A stretch of 64,000 nt of DNA from NCBI RefSeq assembly GCF_036647415.1, contig NZ_JAVXKG010000009.1, positions 1 through 64,000 on the forward strand. The letters run 5' to 3'. Numbering within the stretch: position 1 is the stretch's first letter; every line of letters begins with the position of its first letter. Source of the DNA: Empedobacter sp036647415. Lineage in GTDB: Bacteria > Bacteroidota > Bacteroidia > Flavobacteriales > Weeksellaceae. Of the stretch, positions 54,102-62,941 are shown one piece after another. The notes under the pieces were generated by a model, which was not told where the DNA came from, did not search any database, and saw only the letters and a program-made list of their open reading frames with translations. The position numbers were made by a program, and so were the translations under genes.

Positions 54102-54112
54102 ATCAATTGATA

Positions 54113-54155
54113 AAAACAAAAAAAGATGACTCTGAATAATTCAGAATCATCTTTT
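54113..54155. terminator. terminator between the lipoprotein gene and mfd
   Basis: AAAAGATGACTCTGAA and TTCAGAATCATCTTTT pair with one mismatch; T runs flank both sides. It would end the lipoprotein transcript just upstream of mfd. Confidence 0.7.
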
Positions 54156-54176
54156 TAATTATTTAATTTTAGAATA

Positions 54177-54617
54177 TTATTTTTTTACTGCAGCAGAATC
54201 TTTTTTAACAGCTGTTGAATCCGTAGCTGGAGCTGCAACAGGCTTTATGTCGCTTGCGTAGCCTACAACAATTCCGTCTAATTTATCTACTCTTCTTACT
54301 TTGAAAGTTTCTGTACCTTCGGCTCCTTTAAAAGAAACTTTATAAACCGCTTCATAAACTGTTTTATCACCATCTTGTAAAGGTGTTACTTTCTCGACAT
54401 TGTAGACATCTACTGCTCCAAATGCTTTCACTGGAGCCATTAAATCTTCTACTTTTACACCTTCTACTTTGGATGAAAGAGAATCTGGTTTATCCGCTCT
54501 ATATTTATAGACTGCTAAAACAGCTTCTTCTACTTTGTATTGAGGTAAATCACTCTTTTTATTACATGCTGTTAAAGCCAAAATACCTCCAACGATAAGT
54601 AATGCACTTGCTTTCAT
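54177..54617 (-). CDS. hypothetical lipoprotein
   Basis: About 146 residues from the ATG at 54617, which opens a clear lipoprotein signal (MKASALLIVGGILALTAC, Cys18) and has AGGAA upstream; the longer frame to 54713 adds only a hydrophobic, Tyr-rich leader and is not credible. The body has a KVEEAVLAVYKYRADKPDS segment and a beta-rich part; the C-terminus repeats DSTAVKK and DSAAVKK. No family is recognised. A terminator follows. Confidence 0.72.
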   Translation of the reverse strand: MKASALLIVGGILALTACNKKSDLPQYKVEEAVLAVYKYRADKPDSLSSKVEGVKVEDLMAPVKAFGAVDVYNVEKVTPLQDGDKTVYEAVYKVSFKGAEGTETFKVRRVDKLDGIVVGYASDIKPVAAPATDSTAVKKDSAAVKK

Positions 54618-54710
54618 AATTCCTATTTTTTGTGTTAATTGATTATAACTAATGTAAAAATAAATAAGATGATAAACAAGTATTTTTATTAAAATCAAAT
54701 AGATAGATGA

Positions 54711-54743
54711 CAAAAAGTCGATTCTGTTTCAGAATCGACTTTT
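54711..54743 (-). terminator. intrinsic terminator of the DUF2797 gene
   Basis: AAAAGTCGATTCTG, TTT loop, CAGAATCGACTTTT; a 14-bp perfect stem. Confidence 0.85.
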
Positions 54744-54767
54744 GAATATAATTTTCTCTAAAAATAT

Positions 54768-55559
54768 TTAAAGATCTAGCTTCACATAGAAACCTTCGTG
54801 TCCTCTAACATTAAAAACACTATTGTCTTCGAATATTAAATATTGTGCTTTTATACCTTTCAAAACACCTTCTATCTCGGGAGTTTTTTTCAGGTTTAAT
54901 GATTTTACTTTTTCTGGATAAGAAATAACAGGATAATTTAATTGATAAACTTCTGGCTCTTCCACCAAAAATTGTTGAAAATCTGCTCCAATTATATTTT
55001 TAATTTCTTGATATTTTTCAAATAAATTAACTTCAGGTACTTCATTCTTCAACATACGTTGCCAATTTGTTTTATCGGCAATTACTTCTTTCAAAGAAAC
55101 CTCTATCATTCCTGCCTCGTAGCGATTAGCCGTTCGCGCAATAACTATAGCTTCAGATGCGCCTTGATCTATCCAACGTGTTGGTATTTGTGTTTCGCGC
55201 GTTACACCAACTTTTACACCTGATGAATTTGCTAAATAAACAATGTGTGGCTGCAATTCAAACTTCTGTTCCCATTCCAAATCACGTTGTGCAATTCCTA
55301 AATGAGCTGTAGAAAGTTCTGGACTAATAATACTTGGATTTGCTTCAGGTAATGTAAAAAAACAATTCTTACAATATCCCATCTGATAAATTTCTTTATC
55401 TAAACCACATCCCAAACATTCGTAATGATCAAACGAAATTTTAATCTTTTTACCCAATAATTGGTTCATGACAATAAAATCATTCTTGAAATTCCAATAA
55501 TACTTTATCGGATTTCCATTTTCTGTCATCATTTTACGAATTTGTCCTTCAAACTGCAT
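54768..55559 (-). CDS. DUF2797 domain-containing protein
   Basis: The 263-residue protein matches DUF2797: a four-Cys knuckle CLGC (48-51) and CKNC (63-66) that likely binds zinc, then HIVYLANSSGVKVGVTRE, PTRWIDQGASEAIVIARTAN and AGMIEVSLKEVIADKTNWQ. The VYLANSSGVKVGVTR stretch recalls GIY-YIG-like folds; the function is unknown. It is divergent from the GH3-family gene across a 53-base gap. Confidence 0.87.
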   Translation of the reverse strand: MQFEGQIRKMMTENGNPIKYYWNFKNDFIVMNQLLGKKIKISFDHYECLGCGLDKEIYQMGYCKNCFFTLPEANPSIISPELSTAHLGIAQRDLEWEQKFELQPHIVYLANSSGVKVGVTRETQIPTRWIDQGASEAIVIARTANRYEAGMIEVSLKEVIADKTNWQRMLKNEVPEVNLFEKYQEIKNIIGADFQQFLVEEPEVYQLNYPVISYPEKVKSLNLKKTPEIEGVLKGIKAQYLIFEDNSVFNVRGHEGFYVKLDL

Positions 55560-55579
55560 CTTACTATCTAAAGTTTAAT

Positions 55580-55587
55580 TATTTTTG
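55580..55587 (+). promoter_or_regulatory. -7 promoter element of the GH3-family gene
   Basis: TATTTTTG matches TAnnTTTG, 25 bases before the ATG at 55613. Confidence 0.45.
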
Positions 55588-55612
55588 TGTAAATCTACAA
55601 AACTTTTAGCGG

Positions 55613-57124
55613 ATGGGAATAGTCAATAAGATTATGGAAATTATGATGCGAAGCAAAATGAATGTTATCGAACAAAGCATCAAAAATCCAATTGGTACAC
55701 AAGAACGTGTCCTGTTTGACAACATAAAAAAAGCTAAATCTACTATTTATGGAAAAGAGTTTGGTTTTGATGAAATAAATAGAATTCATCAATTTCAACA
55801 ACAAGTTCCTGCTGTTCATTACGAAGATTTTGAACCTTATATTGAGCTTGCTCGTAAAGGTGAAAAAGATGTTGCTTGGCATGGAAAAATCAAATGGTTT
55901 GCAAAATCATCTGGAACTACGAATGCCAAAAGTAAATTTATTCCGATTAGTGACGAATCTCTCGAAGATTGCCATTACGCCGCTGGTAAAACTATGTTTG
56001 CTTTATACCTAAATGCTTATCCTGAGACAGATATTTTTATGCACAAAAATCTACGAATTGGTGGTAGTAGTGAGTTGTATCAAAAATATGACACGCGTTT
56101 CGGCGATTTATCTGCTATTTTGATTGATAATCTTCCTTTTTATGCAGAAATGAAGAATATTCCGAATCGTGAAATTTCGTTGATGCCAGATTGGGCGACT
56201 AAAATGCAAGCAATTATTAATGCAACAAAAAATGAAGATGTTGGTTCGTTAACAGGTGTTCCTTCATGGATGATGGTTGTTCTACAAAAACTTTTAGCCG
56301 AAACGGATAAAAATTATTTAGATGAATTATGGCCAAATCTAGAAGTATTTTTTCATGGTGGAATTAGTTTTAAACCTTACGAAGAAAACTACAACTCTAT
56401 CACTCAAAAAAAGATAAACTACTTCGAACTTTATAATGCTTCAGAAGGTTTTTTTGGTATTCAAGATCAATTAAATAATAAAGATTTATTGTTGCTTTTA
56501 GATAACGGAATATTTTACGAATTTATTCCAATGGAAGAATTTGGATCAGCAGATCAACATTATTTGACTATTGGAGAAGTAGAAATTGGTGAAAATTATG
56601 CAATGGTTATCACAACCAATGGTGGTTTGTGGCGTTATATTATTGGTGATACTGTTCGTTTTACATCAACAAATCCGCACAGAATTGTTGTTTCTGGGCG
56701 AACAAAACATTATATCAATGCCTTTGGTGAAGAATTAATGATAGAAAATGCCGAAGAAGCTCTGAAACGTGCTTGTGACAAAACAAATGCAATTGTTTCT
56801 GAATATAGCGCTGGTCCTATTTTTATGAAAGATAAAGAAAAAGGTGCACACGAATGGGTTATCGAATTTGATAAAGAACCGACCGATTTTGATGCTTTTA
56901 TAGATGCATTGGATAAGAGTTTGCAAGAAGTAAATTCGGACTACGAAGCAAAACGCTACAACAACATGACGCTTAATAGACCAGTTGTTCATAAAGCAAG
57001 AAAAAGATTATTTATAGAATGGATGGCTTCTCGTGGAAAACTCGGTGGACAAAATAAAGTTCCTCGTTTGGCAAATACAAGAGAATATATAGAACCACTT
57101 ATTACATTAAATAATCAAGGTTAA
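55613..57124 (+). CDS. GH3 (auxin-responsive promoter) family acyl-acid amido synthetase
   Basis: The 503 residues follow the bacterial GH3 family of the ANL superfamily: WFAKSSGTTNAKSKFIPIS (phosphate loop, about 99-117), LFFHGGISFKPY-like LEVFFHGGISFKPY, YNASEGFFGIQ (adenylate motif) and YIIGDTVRFTS. Plant relatives join acyl acids to amino acids through an acyl-adenylate; the bacterial substrate is unknown. Unlike the MenE-like protein at 4396, all core motifs are present. It has its own -7 box, and its transcript probably ends at a hairpin derived from an IS end. Confidence 0.9.
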   Translation: MGIVNKIMEIMMRSKMNVIEQSIKNPIGTQERVLFDNIKKAKSTIYGKEFGFDEINRIHQFQQQVPAVHYEDFEPYIELARKGEKDVAWHGKIKWFAKSSGTTNAKSKFIPISDESLEDCHYAAGKTMFALYLNAYPETDIFMHKNLRIGGSSELYQKYDTRFGDLSAILIDNLPFYAEMKNIPNREISLMPDWATKMQAIINATKNEDVGSLTGVPSWMMVVLQKLLAETDKNYLDELWPNLEVFFHGGISFKPYEENYNSITQKKINYFELYNASEGFFGIQDQLNNKDLLLLLDNGIFYEFIPMEEFGSADQHYLTIGEVEIGENYAMVITTNGGLWRYIIGDTVRFTSTNPHRIVVSGRTKHYINAFGEELMIENAEEALKRACDKTNAIVSEYSAGPIFMKDKEKGAHEWVIEFDKEPTDFDAFIDALDKSLQEVNSDYEAKRYNNMTLNRPVVHKARKRLFIEWMASRGKLGGQNKVPRLANTREYIEPLITLNNQG

Positions 57125-57143
57125 TAAAGAGAGAATCAAAATA

Positions 57144-57233
57144 CACTGCCTCCAAAAAAGTTAGACACTATTTGGGGGCATTTTTATGGGAAGAAAAGTA
57201 AATATGATGTTCCATTTTATTCCCTATTCTTAG
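57144..57233 (+). mobile_element. IS3-like left-end remnant
   Basis: CACTGCCTCCAAAAAAGTTA and the following GACAC resemble the terminal repeat of IS3-family elements, and an ATG at 57186 opens MGRKVNM, as in first transposase frames of such elements, before a stop at 57231-57233. No other transposase sequence, right end or target duplication is visible, so this is a short relic. Confidence 0.5.
57147..57186 (+). terminator. hairpin terminator formed by the IS relic
   Basis: TGCCTCCAAA (57147-57156) and TTTGGGGGCA (57171-57180) pair over ten positions with one G-T pair, followed by TTTTTA. It is the only terminator-like structure after the GH3-family gene. Confidence 0.6.
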
Positions 57234-57283
57234 TGAGTTTTATTTAGTTATTAATCTCTAAATTTAATCATAAATAAAAATCA

Positions 57284-57832
57284 ATGTTTTACAAAATAAT
57301 CATATTTTCTATTCTATTTTTTGTTGGATGTAAAACGGAAACATCTCAGGAATTGATTAATATAAATAAAGATTTTTCATTAAAAGAGTTAAGTTTTAAT
57401 AAAACAACTTCAGAAGAATTTGAAAAATTGATGGCGAATAAGAAAATCCTATTTACTGTAAAAGAAACTACACCTGAAGATTATTTGCAAAATGACTCTA
57501 TAGCTTTTTGTGGAAACGATTCGCGATTGTATGAGTTTAATAAAATTTATACCAATGACTCTTTAGGTCTGATTTTTAATTTCTTAAAGTCAAATCAGCA
57601 AAATAAATATACTTTTTATGAATATGAAATATCTAAATTTCATCACATAAAAATTAATGGAATTGATACAAATCATCTCAATAATAAACAATTGAAAGAA
57701 CTTGAAATAATGAATGGCAATGCGTATGATTATATTGCTAATTCAAAAATTTTGGGTTCTATTACGTTAATTGATGTGAATGATTCTATCAAACAAATAA
57801 ATTATTTGAAGGTTACAACGAGAGAAAATTAA
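57284..57832 (+). CDS. hypothetical lipoprotein
   Basis: The 182 residues begin with a signal and Cys16 (LFFVGC), likely lipidated. The mature part is Lys/Asn/Asp-rich, mixed alpha/beta, and has no recognised family. The next gene starts 12 bases later on the same strand, so the pair is probably one transcript. High A+T and orphan status near an IS relic suggest an accessory origin. Confidence 0.6.
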   Translation: MFYKIIIFSILFFVGCKTETSQELININKDFSLKELSFNKTTSEEFEKLMANKKILFTVKETTPEDYLQNDSIAFCGNDSRLYEFNKIYTNDSLGLIFNFLKSNQQNKYTFYEYEISKFHHIKINGIDTNHLNNKQLKELEIMNGNAYDYIANSKILGSITLIDVNDSIKQINYLKVTTREN

Positions 57833-57844
57833 AGTCAAAAATCA

Positions 57845-58357
57845 ATGAGATTATTTATCATTTTTATATTTATGTTTTTTGCAACTATTAACTGTTTTGC
57901 ACAGCAATCACTTAAAGTAAAAACAATCTTAGGGAAATATAAGACGACATATAGAATGACCGAAAAAGGTGACTCTGTAATGCGCCATCAATTAGTAGCA
58001 GATGGAGAAATTTATGAACCAGAAATTAATATTAAAACCCAAAAAGCGAAGCAAATAGAGTATGAATTAAAAGGTCATAATAGCTCTGGAGGATTGTCAA
58101 TCAATAAAATAAAAAAAATAAGAACAGAGCAAGAAATAATAGATAATATATTAGTTATAAGACATTATGCAGTAATAAATGGTATTCCAGGAAAGGAAGG
58201 AAATAATGTATTAGGTTATAATTATGTAAAAGAAAATCATTTAAAAATTCCGAAAAATATAATGAAAGTCAAAATAGAATTATATCACGAATTTACAAAT
58301 CAGAGAATAACAAAACCGATGAAATTGATGAAAGAAATAGAAGTTAATTTGAAGTAA
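57845..58357 (+). CDS. hypothetical exported protein
   Basis: The 170 residues have a signal peptide (cut near 20, INCFAQ) and a Lys-rich beta-type body with no known family (VKTILGKYKTTYRMTEKGDS; KELYHEF-like ending in KIELYHEFTNQRI). It is the second gene of a two-gene unit with the lipoprotein upstream and shares a terminator with the convergent surface-protein operon. Confidence 0.6.
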   Translation: MRLFIIFIFMFFATINCFAQQSLKVKTILGKYKTTYRMTEKGDSVMRHQLVADGEIYEPEINIKTQKAKQIEYELKGHNSSGGLSINKIKKIRTEQEIIDNILVIRHYAVINGIPGKEGNNVLGYNYVKENHLKIPKNIMKVKIELYHEFTNQRITKPMKLMKEIEVNLK

Positions 58358-58391
58358 AAAAATCGCTTACGTAAGATACGAAGCGATTTTT
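58356..58391. terminator. bidirectional terminator
   Basis: AAAAATCGCTT and AAGCGATTTTT with a 12-base loop lie between convergent units; T runs occur on both strands. Confidence 0.75.
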
Positions 58392-58449
58392 GTTTTTGTA
58401 TTGATTATTTCTCTTTACAAGAAATTTTATACGTTTTTTTAGTCTATAA

Positions 58450-61400
58450 TTATTTTACTCTTATTCTGATTGAAGGATTTACGATAACTTTTCTTAATAA
58501 ACCTTTCAGATAAACTTCATCGTCTGAACTGCATGTTACCATTGTTCCGTTAGAATATTCTACCACAACTTTATATGTACCGTATCCAAATTTTCTGATG
58601 TCAATTTCCTTTGCCGTACTGATAATCGATGTCACATTACTACCTAAACCTCCAGTTTTATACCATTTATAAGTTGTTCTATTGTTTCCGTAGAAATTTT
58701 GTGTTCCTAAAATATAAGTTGATGGTTTATTTGGATCTACAACATGATCTATCCAATCGGCTCCTAATCCTTCAAAACTTCCCGGATTATAAGGATCGTA
58801 AGTAATATTAGAACTATTATTTTGATTAGCAATTGTACTTTGTTCTCCAAAATGTAATGCTTTACCAGAAGCATTAATATCTTTTAAGTTTCCAAAATTA
58901 AAATTTGTGACATCTCCCGTTAAATTTATATTAGCTTTTGTTCCAGATGTATTACTTTTTACAGAAGTTACATCACAAGGAGTTCCTCCTAAAGTTAAAT
59001 TTTCTATGGTTTGAGTTTTAGCATTCTGCAAGTTGTAAGTTTTACCTGCTGAAAAAATTAAGTTTTTGAAAATGTTATTCCCGTTTATTACACCGTCACC
59101 TTTAAATTCTACCTTATTAAAATTAACAATACCATTATTACCATTTATTTGACCACCAGTACTTTCAAATGTTACATCATAAAATGTTTGACCATCTAAG
59201 CCTATTAATCCGTACCCCTCCGTATTATAGTCATTTTTAAAATCAGTAAAATGAATGTGAGAAGTACCAGCATTCAAAGTAACAAATGAAGAAGTTGTTA
59301 TAAACGAAGCATAAGATAATTTTAAATACACTTGTGAGCTACCTAAATTTATAACCCTTACTTTAGGTCCATTTGTTGTGTCAAAATTATAACCTATTGT
59401 TACATCATAATTATTCGTATTCCAAGTTCCTGCTTGATGATATAAAAATCCAGTAGTAAATGCATCATTCAGATTAATAGAGTTCTCTTCTTCAAAATAA
59501 ACTAAATTATTTGAATTACCTGTAAATACTCCATTACTTTTGATTGTTTTCACTTCTCCTGTATGTCGGTAATAAATTTTTGACACATTAATTGTTCCCA
59601 TACCTGTTTGCCATTCACTAGATCCGTAAATATTAAACGTTTGGGAACCACTTTGAGTTAAGGTTGGAGCAACAACACTACCAGAAAAAGTAATATTACG
59701 TGTGTATGAAGTATTGTCAACCGTTACTGTTTTGTTATTTGTTGCGAAACCAGATCCATTATCAAAAAAAGTATTATCCGTAGGACCTGGTACGCAATAA
59801 CCTCCAGTATTCCCAGAGGTTTGTGACCAATGGATTTTATCATTCCAATTACCTGAACCTCCTACCCAATATAAGTTTTGACCCATGTAAGATGGGAACA
59901 CCCAGCCTGAATTATTTCCGTTATTTACTGAATTGTTGGCTGTAAAAATTTTATCTCCAGAAATTTTAATATCTTTCATAATTACTCCAGATACAACAAC
60001 ATTTGTTCCTGCTGTGGCAATAATATTTGCTTGTGTTCCTACTGTAGAAGATGTAATGGTTGACCAACCACCACATTGAGGTGTATTAGCTGAAAATAAA
60101 TTCGTAATTGTTTGTGTAGCTTCCGAAGCTAAAACATATGTTTTTGTTGGAGAAAAAATCAAGGTTTTGAAGGTGTTATTTCCGTTTATTGCACCATCAC
60201 CTTTAAATTCTACTTTATTAAAATTAACAGTACCACTATGATCATTTATTTGACCACCAGTATCTTCAAATGTAACATCATAAAATGTTTGACCATTTAA
60301 TGTTCTTAGTCCATAAAATCCTTTATTATAACCATTTTTAAAATTAGTAAAATGAATGTGAGAAGTACCCGCATTTAAAGTAACCAATGAAGAAGATGTT
60401 ATAAATGAAGCCTCACTTGATGTTAAATATATATTTGAATTTCCTAAATTCATAACCCTTAATTTAGTACCATTTGTTGCGTCAAAATTATAACCTATTG
60501 TTACATCATAATTATTCGTATTCCAAGTTCCTGCTNNNNNNNNNNNNNNNNNNNNNNNNNNNNNNNNNNNNNNNNNNNNNNNNNNNNNNNNNNNNNNNNN
60601 NNNNNNNNNNNNNNNNNNNNNNNNNNNNNNNNNNNTTGACACATTAATTGTTCCCATACCTGTTTGCCATTCACTAGATCCGTAAATATTCAACGTTTGG
60701 GGACCACTTTGAGTTAAAGTTGGAGCAACAGCACTACCAGAAAAAGTAATATTATGTGTGTACGAAGTATTGTCAACTGTTACTGTTTTACTACCTGATG
60801 TAAAACCTGATTTTGCATCAAAAAAAGTATTATCCGCAGGACCTGGTACGCAATAACCACCCGTACCGCCAGAGGTTTGTGACCAATGGGTTTTATCATT
60901 CCAATTACCTGAACCTCCTATCCAATATAAGTTTTGACCAACATAAGATGGAAACGTCCAACCTAAATTATTTCCATTATCAACCGAATTATTAGCCGTA
61001 AAATTTGCTCCACCAGAAGCTCTGATGTCTTTCATAATAACTCCCGAAACATCAATCGATACTCCTGATGCGGCAGCAACACTTGCTTGTGTTCCTGCTG
61101 TAGAAGATGTAATGGTTGACCAACCACCACATTGAGGTGTATTAGCTGAAAATAAATTCGTAATTGTTTGTGTAGCTCCTGAAGCAAAAACATATGTTTT
61201 TGTTGGAGAAAAAACCAAGGTTTTGACGGTGTTATTCCCGTTTATTGCACCATCACCTTTAAATTCTACCTTATTAAAATTAACAATACCGCTATGAGGA
61301 TTTATTTGACCACCAGTACCTTCAAATGTAACATCATAAAATGTTTGACCTCCATTCACACTAAATCCCTGATATGAAGTATTATAATCTTTAACAAAAT

Positions 61401-62091
61401 TAGTAAAATGAATATGAGAAGTACCCGCATTCAAAGTAACCAATGAAGAAGATGTTATAAACGAAGCCTCTCTTGATGTTAAATATATATTTGAATTTCC
61501 TAAATTTATAACCCTTACTTTAGGTCCACTTGATGCATCATAAAAAAAACCTATTGTTACATCAAAATTATTCGTATTCCAAGTACCAGCTTGATGAAAT
61601 AAATATCCTCCAACTATAAATGAATCGTTAAGACTTATAGAGTTTTCTTCTTCAAAATATAAATTATTATTACCAGTCTTTACTCCATTACTTTTTATCG
61701 TCTTTGCTTCACCAGTATGACGGTAATAAATATTAGAAACAGTAATTGTTCCCATACCTGTTTGCCATTCACTAGATCCGTAAATATTTAACGTTTGAGA
61801 ACCACTTTGAGTTAAAGTTGGAGCGACAGAACTCCCAGAAAAGGTAATGTTATGGCAGTTTACAGTGTTATCTAACGTAACAGTTTTACTAGATGTTGTG
61901 AAACCTGATTTTGCATCAAAAAACACATTATCTGTTGGTCCTGGAATTACAGATGGTAAAGATGTACCGCCTGATGTGGTACGCCAATGTTCAATTTCTG
62001 ACCATTTACCACTTCCACCAACCCAATAATAATCCGCTGCCCAAGAAAAACTCATGAACAGAAGTAAAAAAAACGTAAAAAATTTCTTCAT
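58450..62091 (-). CDS. large surface protein with three tandem units, interrupted by an assembly gap
   Basis: The frame of about 1213 codons has a signal peptide (cut near 18, SFSWAADYYW) and three tandem units of about 366-368 residues. Each opens with YW(V/I)GGSGxW...HW and contains SSEWQTGMGTI, IYYRHTGE.KTIKSNGV, HQAGTWNTN, TLNAGTSHIHFT and VEFKGDG.INGNN. The repeats are beta-rich and resemble large Bacteroidetes surface or adhesin-type proteins; no known enzyme motif is seen. The C-terminal part (TYKWYKTGGLG ... NPSIRIRVK) lacks a clear type IX secretion domain. One hundred N inside unit two make part of the protein unknown. It starts four bases after the VGIGT protein gene. Confidence 0.8.
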   Translation of the reverse strand: MKKFFTFFLLLFMSFSWAADYYWVGGSGKWSEIEHWRTTSGGTSLPSVIPGPTDNVFFDAKSGFTTSSKTVTLDNTVNCHNITFSGSSVAPTLTQSGSQTLNIYGSSEWQTGMGTITVSNIYYRHTGEAKTIKSNGVKTGNNNLYFEEENSISLNDSFIVGGYLFHQAGTWNTNNFDVTIGFFYDASSGPKVRVINLGNSNIYLTSREASFITSSSLVTLNAGTSHIHFTNFVKDYNTSYQGFSVNGGQTFYDVTFEGTGGQINPHSGIVNFNKVEFKGDGAINGNNTVKTLVFSPTKTYVFASGATQTITNLFSANTPQCGGWSTITSSTAGTQASVAAASGVSIDVSGVIMKDIRASGGANFTANNSVDNGNNLGWTFPSYVGQNLYWIGGSGNWNDKTHWSQTSGGTGGYCVPGPADNTFFDAKSGFTSGSKTVTVDNTSYTHNITFSGSAVAPTLTQSGPQTLNIYGSSEWQTGMGTINVSXXXXXXXXXXXXXXXXXXXXXXXXXXXXXXXXXXAGTWNTNNYDVTIGYNFDATNGTKLRVMNLGNSNIYLTSSEASFITSSSLVTLNAGTSHIHFTNFKNGYNKGFYGLRTLNGQTFYDVTFEDTGGQINDHSGTVNFNKVEFKGDGAINGNNTFKTLIFSPTKTYVLASEATQTITNLFSANTPQCGGWSTITSSTVGTQANIIATAGTNVVVSGVIMKDIKISGDKIFTANNSVNNGNNSGWVFPSYMGQNLYWVGGSGNWNDKIHWSQTSGNTGGYCVPGPTDNTFFDNGSGFATNNKTVTVDNTSYTRNITFSGSVVAPTLTQSGSQTFNIYGSSEWQTGMGTINVSKIYYRHTGEVKTIKSNGVFTGNSNNLVYFEEENSINLNDAFTTGFLYHQAGTWNTNNYDVTIGYNFDTTNGPKVRVINLGSSQVYLKLSYASFITTSSFVTLNAGTSHIHFTDFKNDYNTEGYGLIGLDGQTFYDVTFESTGGQINGNNGIVNFNKVEFKGDGVINGNNIFKNLIFSAGKTYNLQNAKTQTIENLTLGGTPCDVTSVKSNTSGTKANINLTGDVTNFNFGNLKDINASGKALHFGEQSTIANQNNSSNITYDPYNPGSFEGLGADWIDHVVDPNKPSTYILGTQNFYGNNRTTYKWYKTGGLGSNVTSIISTAKEIDIRKFGYGTYKVVVEYSNGTMVTCSSDDEVYLKGLLRKVIVNPSIRIRVK
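60536..60635. other. assembly gap, 100 N
   Basis: A run of exactly 100 N, a standard placeholder, lies at a repeat. The matching stretch of units one and three is about 142-145 bases, so about 42-45 bases more than the placeholder are probably missing. Confidence 0.95.
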
Positions 62092-62095
62092 TAGT

Positions 62096-62806
62096 TTACT
62101 TCACTTTAAATACAATATTCATAAATGTACTTTCAGAAATCATAGGATTTGAAATAATTGAATATCTCAACACGCCATCGTCATCCAAAGTAATCGTATT
62201 AGGATCAAATACTTGATTATCAAAATATGTTACATAATATTCTAAATCTGTTTTACTCAAAGTAGGAATATTTGTTGCAGATGTACTTTTTAATGCAGTT
62301 TTTGTAGAACCAGTAACATTACCAGACAAATCAAATTGATTTTTATATATATCAAATAATTTAACATTGTATAATGATTTACTACTATCATACCAAATAG
62401 TCGAATTAGAGTCTGTAGAAACACCTGCAATATCTGTAGGCAAAGCTATAGATGGTGCATAAAAGTATGAAACAACTTTTTTGTGTCCTAAGTTAAGCGG
62501 TTCCCACTTTTTTGTAGTATCTCCAGACCAATACCACAATCCGAAAGCATCAATATCAGGTGATGAACTCGTTGACACACTGTTTGCATAAACTATTGTA
62601 CCGGCTTTTAAATCCGTGGTAGACATGGATTCTATTTGATTACCGGACATCATTGGAAAAGCAATTCCTGCTTTATCTCCATTTTTATAATTAGAATCTA
62701 TAGACACATCAAGTGTTGCATTAGGATTAGCCGTTCCTATACCTACTTGCGCAAATAAAAAATTAGTAAAACAAACAGAAATAATTGATAATAAGTTGAT
62801 TTTCAT
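62096..62806 (-). CDS. exported protein of VGIGT-NP-ATLDV type
   Basis: The 236 residues have a signal peptide (cut near 19, NFLFAQ) and the Bacteroidetes surface-protein opening VGIGTANPNATLDV, followed by the AFPMMSGNQIESM and GTIVYANSVST segments usual in these proteins, then a beta-rich body. Function is unknown; such proteins are often secreted or surface-exposed. It is co-transcribed with the large repeat protein (four bases apart) and preceded by an exact -7 box. Confidence 0.75.
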   Translation of the reverse strand: MKINLLSIISVCFTNFLFAQVGIGTANPNATLDVSIDSNYKNGDKAGIAFPMMSGNQIESMSTTDLKAGTIVYANSVSTSSSPDIDAFGLWYWSGDTTKKWEPLNLGHKKVVSYFYAPSIALPTDIAGVSTDSNSTIWYDSSKSLYNVKLFDIYKNQFDLSGNVTGSTKTALKSTSATNIPTLSKTDLEYYVTYFDNQVFDPNTITLDDDGVLRYSIISNPMISESTFMNIVFKVK

Positions 62807-62826
62807 AAAAATTTATAAAATTTGCG

Positions 62827-62834
62827 CAAAGATA
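62827..62834 (-). promoter_or_regulatory. -7 promoter element of the surface-protein operon
   Basis: TATCTTTG on the minus strand matches TAnnTTTG; a TTG about 23 bases further upstream could be the -33. The leader would be about 16 bases. Confidence 0.5.
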
Positions 62835-62941
62835 TTGTATTATTATTCAATAAACTACAATTGAATAATTAAAGCCATTAATTATATTCATTAAATCATT
62901 AATAAGCTATAAATTTACTCTAAACAGAAAAAAACCTATTC

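Noticed and set aside
54618..54713. N-terminal extension of the 54177 lipoprotein
   Set aside because: It would bury the clear lipoprotein signal that begins at 54617.
60536..60635. Missing segment taken as a real 34-residue linker
   Set aside because: The run is exactly 100 N, a placeholder; the flanks match the repeat on both sides.
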